From Prosapia bicincta (lineage: Eukaryota > Arthropoda > Insecta > Hemiptera > Cercopidae): DNA of 64,000 nucleotides. The stretch is from assembly GCA_036971475.1 (NCBI GenBank), contig JBAIZL010000005.1:250819823-250883822 (forward strand), read 5' to 3'. The notes beneath the pieces are model-generated. The model did not search any database, was not told the origin of the DNA, and was given only the letters and a program-made list of their open reading frames with translations. Made by a program: the position numbers and the translations under genes. Of the stretch, positions 50,602-61,330 are shown one piece after another (the stretch's first letter is position 1; every line of letters starts with the position of its first letter).

Positions 50602-52030
50602 CCTTACACACGACGACAATTAAATTCATTCAGATGTGCCCATTGCTTTCAGCAACACATAAACACAACAGCAATTAAATTCATTCAGACGTGCCCATTG
50701 CTTTTAGCAACACTTAAACACAACAACAATTAAAATCATTCAGACATGCCCATTGCTTTTAGCAACACTTAAACACAACAACAATTAAATTCATTCAGAC
50801 GTGCCCATTGCTTTCAGCAACACATAAACACAACAGCAATTAAATCCATTCAGACGTGCCCATTCTTTTCAGCAACACATAAACACAACAGCAATTAAAT
50901 TCATTCAGACGTGCCCATTGCTTGTAGCAACACTTAAACACAAGAACAATTAAATTCATTCAGATGTGCCCATTGCTTTCAGCAACACATAAGCACAACA
51001 GCAATTAAATTCATTCAGACGTGCCCATTGCTTTTAGCAACACTTAAACACAACAACAATTAAATTCATTCAGACGTGCCCATTGCTTTTAGCAACACTT
51101 AAACACAACAACAATTAAATTCATTCAGATGTGCCCATTGCTTTCAGCAACACATAAACACAACAGCAATTAAATTCATTCAGACGTGCCCATTGCTTTT
51201 AGCAACACTTAAACACAACAGCAAATAAATCCATTCAGACGTGCCCATTGCTTTTAGCAACACTTAAACACAACAACAATTAAATTCATTCAGATGTGCC
51301 CATTACTTTTAGCAACACTTAAACAATACAACAATTAAATTCATTGAGACGTGCTTATTGCTTTTAGCAACACTTAAACACAACAGCAATTAAATTCATT
51401 CCGACGTGCCCATTGCTTTTAGCAACACTTAAACACAACAAGAATTAAATTCATTCAGATGTGCACATTGCTTTTAGCAACACTTAAACACAACAACAAA
51501 TAAATTTATTCAGATGTGCCCATTGCTTTCAGCAACACATAAACACAACAGCAATTAAATTCATTCAGACGTGCCCATTGCTTTTAGCAACACTTAAACA
51601 CAACAACAATTAAAATCATTCAGACATGCCCATTGCTTTTAGCAACACTTAAACACAACAACAATTAAATTCATTCAGACGTGCCCATTACTTTCAGCAA
51701 CACATAAACACAACAGCAATTAAATCCATTCAGACGTGCCCATTCTTTTCAGCAACACATAAACACAACAGCAATTAAATTCATTCAGACGTGCCCATTG
51801 CTTGTAGCAACACTTAAACACAAGAACAATTAAATTCATTCAGATGTGCCCATTGCTTTCAGCAACACATAAGCACAACAGCAATTAAATTCATTCAGAC
51901 GTGCCCATTGCTTTTAGCAACACTTAAACACAACAACAATTAAATTCATTCAGACTTGCCCATTGCTTTCAGCAACACATAAACACAACAGCAATTAAAT
52001 TCATTCAGACGTGCCTATTGCTTTTAGCAA
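50602..52030 (+). repeat. Block VI, partial first unit (1429 bp)
   Basis: It starts at a shortened monomer where AGCAAC runs into CTTACACACG (CCTT at 50,602). CTTGTAGC, with the linked ACAAGAAC in the same monomer, appears at 50,921 and 51,801, 880 bp apart. ACAATACAAC is near 51,323 and GAGACGTGC near 51,346. It is followed 1,429 bp later (26 monomers less 1) by the next CCTT monomer. Compared with the following full unit it has one 880 bp sub-repeat and lacks the 990 bp sub-repeat. Confidence 0.86.
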
Positions 52031-54779
52031 CCTTACACACGACGACAATTAAATTCATTCAGATGTGCCCATTGCTTTCAGCAACACATAAACACAACAG
52101 CAATTAAATTCATTCAGACGTGCCCATTGCTTTTAGCAACACTTAAACACAACAACAATTAAAATCATTCAGACATGCCCATTGCTTTTAGCAACACTTA
52201 AACACAACAACAATTAAATTCATTCAGACGTGCCCATTGCTTTCAGCAACACATAAACACAACAGCAATTAAATCCATTCAGACGTGCCCATTCTTTTCA
52301 GCAACACATAAACACAACAGCAATTAAATTCATTCAGACGTGCCCATTGCTTGTAGCAACACTTAAACACAAGAACAATTAAATTCATTCAGATGTGCCC
52401 ATTGCTTTCAGCAACACATAAGCACAACAGCAATTAAATTCATTCAGACGTGCCCATTGCTTTTAGCAACACTTAAACACAACAACAATTAAATTCATTC
52501 AGACGTGCCCATTGCTTTTAGCAACACTTAAACACAACAACAATTAAATTCATTCAGATGTGCCCATTGCTTTCAGCAACACATAAACACAACAGCAATT
52601 AAATTCATTCAGACGTGCCCATTGCTTTTAGCAACACTTAAACACAACAGCAAATAAATTCATTCAGACGTGCCCATTGCTTTTAGCAACACTTAAACAC
52701 AACAACAATTAAATTCATTCAGATGTGCCCATTACTTTTAGCAACACTTAAACAATACAACAATTAAATTCATTGAGACGTGCTTATTGCTTTTAGCAAC
52801 ACTTAAACACAACAGCAATTAAATTCATTCCGACGTGCCCATTGCTTTTAGCAACACTTAAACACAACAAGAATTAAATTCATTCAGATGTGCACATTGC
52901 TTTTAGCAACACTTAAACACAACAACAAATAAATTTATTCAGATGTGCCCATTGCTTTCAGCAACACATAAACACAACAGCAATTAAATTCATTCAGACG
53001 TGCCCATTGCTTTTAGCAACACTTAAACACAACAACAATTAAAATCATTCAGACATGCCCATTGCTTTTAGCAACACTTAAACACAACAACAATTAAATT
53101 CATTCAGACGTGCCCATTACTTTCAGCAACACATAAACACAACAGCAATTAAATCCATTCAGACGTGCCCATTCTTTTCAGCAACACATAAACACAACAG
53201 CAATTAAATTCATTCAGACGTGCCCATTGCTTGTAGCAACACTTAAACACAAGAACAATTAAATTCATTCAGATGTGCCCATTGCTTTCAGCAACACATA
53301 AGCACAACAGCAATTAAATTCATTCAGACGTGCCCATTGCTTTTAGCAACACTTAAACACAACAACAATTAAATTCATTCAGACGTGCCCATTGCTTTTA
53401 GCAACACTTAAACACAACAACAATTAAATTCATTCAGATGTGCCCATTGCTTTCAGCAACACATAAACACAACAGCAATTAAATTCATTCAGACGTGCCC
53501 ATTGCTTTTAGCAACACTTAAACACAACAGCAAATAAATTCATTCAGACGTGCCCATTGCTTTTAGCAACACTTAAACACAACAACAATTAAATTCATTC
53601 AGATGTGCCCATTACTTTTAGCAACACTTAAACACAACAACAATTAAATTCATTCAGACGTGCTTATTGCTTTTAGCAACACTTAAACACAACAGCAATT
53701 AAATTCATTCCGACGTGCCCATTGCTTTTAGCAACACTTAAACACAACAACAATTAAATTCATTCAGATGTGCACATTGCTTTTAGCAACACTTAAACAC
53801 AACAACAATTAAATTCATTCAGATGTGCCCATTGCTTTCAGCAACACATAGACACAACAGCAATTAAATTCATTCAGATGTGCCCATTGCATTTAGCAAC
53901 ACTTAAACACAACAACAATTAAATTCATTCAGACTTGTCCATTGCTTTCAGCAACACATAAACACAACAGCAATTAAATTCATTCAGACGTGCCTATTGC
54001 TTTTAGCAACACTTAAACACAACAACAATTAAATTCATTCAGACATGCCCATTGCTTTTAGCAACACTTAAACACAACAACAATTAAATTCATTCAGACG
54101 TGCCCATTACTTTCAGCAACACATAAACAAAACAGCAATTAAATCCATTCAGACGTGCCCATTCTTTTCAGCAAAACATAAACACAACAGCAATTAAATT
54201 CATTCAGACGTGCCCATTGCTTGTAGCAACACTTAAACACAAGAACAATTAAATTCATTCAGATGTGCCCATTGCTTTCAGCAACACATAAGCACAACAG
54301 CAATTAAATTCATTCAGACGTGACCATTGCTTTTAGCAACACTTAAACACAACAACAATTAAATTCATTCAGACGTGCCCATTGCTTTTAGCAACACTTA
54401 AACACAACAACAATTAAATTCATTCAGATGTGCCCATTGCTTTCAGCAACACATAAACACAACAGCAATTAAATTCATTCAGATGTGCCCATTGCTTTTA
54501 GCAACACTTAAACACAACAGCAATTAAATTCATTCCGATGTGGCCATTGCTTTTAGCAACAATTAAACACAACAACAATTAAATTCATTCAGACGTGCCC
54601 ATTGCTTTCAGCAACACATAAACACAACAGCAATTAAATTCATTCAGACGTGCCCATTGCTTTTAGCAACACTTAAACACAACAACAATTAAAATCATTC
54701 AGACATGCCCATTGCTTTTAGCAACACTTAAACACAACAACAATTAAATTCATTCAGACGTGCCTATTGCTTTTAGCAA
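52031..54779 (+). repeat. Block VI, HOR unit 1 (2749 bp)
   Basis: CCTTACACAC at 52,031 and 54,780 bound the unit, 50 monomers less 1 bp. CTTGTAGC occurs at 52,350, 53,230 and 54,220, then 55,099 in the next unit: sub-repeats of 880, 990 and 879 bp. The first sub-repeat has ACAATACAAC and CATTGAGACG; the second has the unmodified forms plus CACATAGAC, GCATTTAGC (53,890), GACTTGTCC and GCAAAACAT (54,171). GTGGCCATTGC near 54,540 marks the third. Confidence 0.9.
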
Positions 54780-57700
54780 CCTTACACACGACGACAATTA
54801 AATTCATTCAGATGTGCCCATTGCTTTCAGCAACACATAAACACAACAGCAATTAAATTCATTCAGACGTGCCCATTGCTTTTAGCAACACTTAAACACA
54901 ACAACAATTAAAATCATTCAGACATGCCCATTGCTTTTAGTAACACTTAAACACAACAACAATTAAATTCATTCAGACGTGCCCATTGCTTTCAGCAACA
55001 CATAAACACAACAGCAATTAAATCCATTCAGACGTGCCCATTCTTTTCAGCAACACATAAACACAACAGCAATTAAATTCATTCAGACGTGCCCATTGCT
55101 TGTAGCAACACTTAAACACAAGAACAATTAAATTCATTCAGATGTGCCCATTGCTTTCAGCAACACATAAGCACAACAGCAATTAAATTCATTCAGACGT
55201 GCCCATTGCTTTTAGCAACACTTAAACACAACAACAATTAAATTCATTCAGACGTGCCCATTGCTTTTAGCAACACTTAAACACAACAACAATTAAATTC
55301 ATTCAGATGTGCCCTTTGCTTTCAGCAACACATAAACACAACAGCAATTAAATCCATTCAGACGTGCCCATTCTTTTCAGCAACACATAAACACAACAGC
55401 AATTAAATTCATTCAGACGTGCCCATTGCTTGTAGCAACACTTAAACACAAGAACAATTAAATTCATTCAGATGTGCCCATTGCTTTCAGCAACACATAA
55501 GCACAACAGCAATTAAATTCATTCAGACGTGCCCATTGCTTTTAGCAACACTTAAACACAACAACAATTAAATTCATTCAGACGTGCCCATTGCTTTTAG
55601 CAACACTTAAACACAACAACAATTAAATTCATTCAGATGTGCCCATTGCTTTCAGCAACACATAAACACAACAGCAATTAAATTCATTCAGACGTGCCCA
55701 TTGCTTTTAGCAACACTTAAACACAACAGCAAATAAATTCATTCAGACGTGCCCATTGCTTTTAGCAACACTTAAACACAACAACAATTAAATTCATTCA
55801 GATGTGCCCATTACTTTTAGCAACACTTAAACAATACAACAATTAAATTCATTGAGACGTGCTTATTGCTTTTAGCAACACTTAAACACAACAGCAATTA
55901 AATTCATTCCGACGTGCCCATTGCTTTTAGCAACACTTAAACACAACAAGAATTAAATTCATTCAGATGTGCACATTGCTTTTAGCAACACTTAAACACA
56001 ACAACAAATAAATTTATTCAGATGTGCCCATTGCTTTCAGCAACACATAAACACAACAGCAATTAAATTCATTCAGACGTGCCCATTGCTTTTAGCAACA
56101 CTTAAACACAACAACAATTAAAATCATTCAGACATGCCCATTGCTTTTAGCAACACTTAAACACAACAACAATTAAATTCATTCAGACGTGCCCATTACT
56201 TTCAGCAACACATAAACACAACAGCAATTAAATCCATTCAGACGTGCCCATTCTTTTCAGCAACACATAAACACAACAGCAATTAAATTCATTCAGACGT
56301 GCCCATTGCTTGTAGCAACACTTAAACACAAGAACAATTAAATTCATTCAGATGTGCCCATTGCTTTCAGCAACACATAAGCACAACAGCAATTAAATTC
56401 ATTCAGACGTGCCCATTGCTTTTAGCAACACTTAAACACAACAACAATTAAATTCATTCAGACGTGCCCATTGCTTTTAGCAACACTTAAACACAACAAC
56501 AATTAAATTCATTCAGATGTGCCCATTGCTTTCAGCAACACATAAACACAACAGCAATTAAATTCATTCAGACGTGCCCATTGCTTTTAGCAACACTTAA
56601 ACACAACAGCAAATAAATTCATTCAGACGTGCCCATTGCTTTTAGCAACACTTAAACACAACAACAATTAAATTCATTCAGATGTGCCCATTACTTTTAG
56701 CAACACTTAAACACAACAACAATTAAATTCATTCAGACGTGCTTATTGCTTTTAGCAACACTTAAACACAACAGCAATTAAATTCATTCCGACGTGCCCA
56801 TTGCTTTTAGCAACACTTAAACACAACAACAATTAAATTCATTCAGATGTGCACATTGCTTTTAGCAACACTTAAACACAACAACAATTAAATTCATTCA
56901 GATGTGCCCATTGCTTTCAGCAACACATAGACACAACAGCAATTAAATTCATTCAGATGTGCCCATTGCATTTAGCAACACTTAAACACAACAACAATTA
57001 AATTCATTCAGACTTGTCCATTGCTTTCAGCAACACATAAACACAACAGCAATTAAATTCATTCAGACGTGCCTATTGCTTTTAGCAACACTTAAACACA
57101 ACAACAATTAAATTCATTCAGACATGCCCATTGCTTTTAGCAACACTTAAACACAACAACAATTAAATTCATTCAGACGTGCCCATTACTTTCAGCAACA
57201 CATAAACAAAACAGCAATTAAATCCATTCAGACGTGCCCATTCTTTTCAGCAAAACATAAACACAACAGCAATTAAATTCATTCAGACGTGCCCATTGCT
57301 TGTAGCAACACTTAAACACAAGAACAATTAAATTCATTCAGATGTGCCCATTGCTTTCAGCAACACATAAGCACAACAGCAATTAAATTCATTCAGACGT
57401 GACCATTGCTTTTAGCAACACTTAAACACAACAACAATTAAATTCATTCAGACGTGCCCATTGCTTTTAGCAACACTTAAACACAACAACAATTAAATTC
57501 ATTCAGATGTGCCCATTGCTTTCAGCAACACATAAACACAACAGCAATTAAATTCATTCAGATGTGCCCATTGCTTTTAGCAACACTTAAACACAACAGC
57601 AATTAAATTCATTCCGATGTGGCCATTGCTTTTAGCAACAATTAAACACAACAACAATTAAATTCATTCAGACGTGCCCATTGCTTTCAGCAACACATAA

Positions 57701-57858
57701 ACACAACAGCAATTAAATTCATTCAGACGTGCCCATTGCTTTTAGCAACACTTAAACACAACAACAATTAAAATCATTCAGACATGCCCATTGCTTTTAG
57801 CAACACTTAAACACAACAACAATTAAATTCATTCAGACGTGCCTATTGCTTTTAGCAA
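54780..57858 (+). repeat. Block VI, HOR unit 2 (3079 bp, with 330-bp insertion)
   Basis: Every unit 1 marker I checked after the first 650 bp recurs at exactly 3,079 bp: GCATTTAGC (c at 53,890 and 56,969), GCAAAACAT (54,171 and 57,250) and CCTT (54,780 and 57,859). The extra 330 bp (6 monomers) over unit 1 is an early duplication of the AATCCATTC, ATTCTTTTCAG and CTTGTAGC group (CTTGTAGC at 55,099 and 55,429). By eye the rest of the unit is almost identical to unit 1. Confidence 0.9.
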
Positions 57859-60497
57859 CCTTACACACGACGACAATTAAATTCATTCAGATGTGCCCAT
57901 TGCTTTCAGCAACACATAAACACAACAGCAATTAAATTCATTCAGACGTGCCCATTGCTTTTAGCAACACTTAAACACAACAACAATTAAAATCATTCAG
58001 ACATGCCCATTGCTTTTAGTAACACTTAAACACAACAACAATTAAATTCATTCAGACGTGCCCATTGCTTTCAGCAACACATAAACACAACAGCAATTAA
58101 ATCCATTCAGACGTGCCCATTCTTTTCAGCAACACATAAACACAACAGCAATTAAATTCATTCAGACGTGCCCATTGCTTGTAGCAACACTTAAACACAA
58201 GAACAATTAAATTCATTCAGATGTGCCCATTGCTTTCAGCAACACATAAGCACAACAGCAATTAAATTCATTCAGACGTGCCCATTGCTTTTAGCAACAC
58301 TTAAACACAACAACAATTAAATTCATTCAGACGTGCCCATTGCTTTTAGCAACACTTAAACACAACAACAATTAAATTCATTCAGATGTGCCCTTTGCTT
58401 TCAGCAACACATAAACACAACAGCAATTAAATTCATTCAGACGTGCCCATTGCTTTTAGCAACACTTAAACACAACAGCAAATAAATTCATTCAGACGTG
58501 CCCATTGCTTTTAGCAACACTTAAACACAACAACAATTAAATTCATTCAGATGTGCCCATTACTTTTAGCAACACTTAAACAATACAACAATTAAATTCA
58601 TTGAGACGTGCTTATTGCTTTTAGCAACACTTAAACACAACAGCAATTAAATTCATTCCGACGTGCCCATTGCTTTTAGCAACACTTAAACACAACAAGA
58701 ATTAAATTCATTCAGATGTGCACATTGCTTTTAGCAACACTTAAACACAACAACAAATAAATTTATTCAGATGTGCCCATTGCTTTCAGCAACACATAAA
58801 CACAACAGCAATTAAATTCATTCAGACGTGCCCATTGCTTTTAGCAACACTTAAACACAACAACAATTAAAATCATTCAGACATGCCCATTGCTTTTAGC
58901 AACACTTAAACACAACAACAATTAAATTCATTCAGACGTGCCCATTACTTTCAGCAACACATAAACACAACAGCAATTAAATCCATTCAGACGTGCCCAT
59001 TCTTTTCAGCAACACATAAACACAACAGCAATTAAATTCATTCAGACGTGCCCATTGCTTGTAGCAACACTTAAACACAAGAACAATTAAATTCATTCAG
59101 ATGTGCCCATTGCTTTCAGCAACACATAAGCACAACAGCAATTAAATTCATTCAGACGTGCCCATTGCTTTTAGCAACACTTAAACACAACAACAATTAA
59201 ATTCATTCAGACGTGCCCATTGCTTTTAGCAACACTTAAACACAACAACAATTAAATTCATTCAGATGTGCCCATTGCTTTCAGCAACACATAAACACAA
59301 CAGCAATTAAATTCATTCAGACGTGCCCATTGCTTTTAGCAACACTTAAACACAACAGCAAATAAATTCATTCAGACGTGCCCATTGCTTTTAGCAACAC
59401 TTAAACACAACAACAATTAAATTTATTCAGATGTGCCCATTACTTTTAGCAACACTTAAACACAACAACAATTAAATTCATTCAGACGTGCTTATTGCTT
59501 TTAGCAACACTTAAACACAACAGCAATTAAATTCATTCCGACGTGCCCATTGCTTTTAGCAACACTTAAACACAACAACAATTAAATTCATTCAGATGTG
59601 CACATTGCTTTTAGCAACACTTAAACACAACAACAATTAAATTCATTCAGATGTGCCCATTGCTTTCAGCAACACATAGACACAACAGCAATTAAATTCA
59701 TTCAGATGTGCCCATTGCTTTTAGCAACACTTAAACACAACAACAATTAAATTCATTCAGACTTGTCCATTGCTTTCAGCAACACATAAACACAACAGCA
59801 ATTAAATTCATTCAGACGTGCCTATTGCTTTTAGCAACACTTAAACACAACAACAATTAAATTCATTCAGACATGCCCATTGCTTTTAGCAACACTTAAA
59901 CACAACAACAATTAAATTCATTCAGACGTGCCCATTACTTTCAGCAACACATAAACACAACAGCAATTAAATCCATTCAGACGTGCCCATTCTTTTCAGC
60001 AAAACATAAACACAACAGCAATTAAATTCATTCAGACGTGCCCATTGCTTGTAGCAACACTTAAACACAAGAACAATTAAATTCATTCAGATGTGCCCAT
60101 TGCTTTCAGCAACACATAAGCACAACAGCAATTAAATTCATTCAGACGTGACCATTGCTTTTAGCAACACTTAAACACAACAACAATTAAATTCATTCAG
60201 ACGTGCCCATTGCTTTTAGCAACACTTAAACACAACAACAATTAAATTCATTCAGATGTGCCCATTGCTTTCAGCAACACATAAACACAACAGCAATTAA
60301 ATTCATTCAGATGTGCCCATTGCTTTTAGCAACACTTAAACACAACAGCAATTAAATTCATTCCGATGTGGCCATTGCTTTTAGCAACAATTAAACACAA
60401 CAACAATTAAATTCATTCAGACGTGCCCATTGCTTTCAGCAACACATAAACACAACAGCAATTAAATTCATTCAGACTTGCCTATTGCTTTTAGCAA
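57859..60497 (+). repeat. Block VI, HOR unit 3 (2639 bp)
   Basis: CTTGTAGC at 58,178, 59,058 and 60,048 repeat the 880 and 990 bp spacing. GCAAAACAT at 59,999 is 2,749 bp after the unit 2 copy. Relative to unit 2 it lacks the 330 bp insertion, and two monomers (110 bp) are missing near 60,470, just before the next CCTT monomer. Private or ancestral states include TTTTAGC where units 1 and 2 have GCATTTAGC, ATAAACACAAC where they have ATAAACAAAAC, and AATTTATTC near 59,420. Confidence 0.88.
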
Positions 60498-61330
60498 CCT
60501 TACACACGACGACAATTAAATTCATTCAGATGTGCCCATTGCTTTCAGCAACACATAAACACAACAGCAATTAAATTCATTCAGACGTGCCCATTGCTTT
60601 TAGCAACACTTAAACACAACAACAATTAAAATCATTCAGACATGCCCATTGCTTTTAGCAACACTTAAACACAACAACAATTAAATTCATTCAGACGTGC
60701 CCATTACTTTCAGCAACACATAAACACAACAGCAATTAAATCCATTCAGACGTGCCCATTCTTTTCAGCAACACATAAACACAACAGCAATTAAATTCAT
60801 TCAGACGTGCCCATTGCTTGTAGCAACACTTAAACACAAGAACAATTAAATTCATTCAGATGTGCCCATTGCTTTCAGCAACACATAAGCACAACAGCAA
60901 TTAAATTCATTCAGACGTGCCCATTGCTTTTAGCAACACTTAAACACAACAACAATTAAATTCATTCAGACGTGCCCATTGCTTTTAGCAACACTTAAAC
61001 ACAACAACAATTAAATTCATTCAGATGTGCCCATTGCTTTCAGCAACACATAAACACAACAGCAATTAAATTCATTCAGACGTGCCCATTGCTTTTAGCA
61101 ACACTTAAACACAACAGCAAATAAATTCATTCAGACGTGCCCATTGCTTTTAGCAACACTTAAACACAACAACAATTAACTTCATTCAGATGTGCCCATT
61201 ACTTTTAGCAACACTTAAACACAACAACAATTAAATTCATTCAGACGTGCTTATTGCTTTTAGCAACACTTAAACACAACAGCAATTAAATTCATTCCGA
61301 CGTGCCCATTGCTTTTAGCAACACTTAAAC
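60498..61330 (+). repeat. Block VI, partial last unit
   Basis: CCTTACACAC at 60,498 and CTTGTAGC at 60,817 open another unit, followed by ATAAGCAC, GCAAATAAATTC, TGCTTATTGC and CATTCCGACG in the usual order. It has CATTACTTTC where most units have CATTGCTTTC near 60,710. From about 61,330 monomer order no longer follows Block VI, so roughly two thirds of the unit is missing. Confidence 0.82.

Noticed and set aside
50602..61330. Block VI near-identity as an assembly duplication artefact.
   Set aside because: The units differ in private features (330 bp insertion in unit 2, 110 bp loss and TTTTAGC state in unit 3), so they are unlikely to be one sequence assembled several times. Read depth would be the decisive test.
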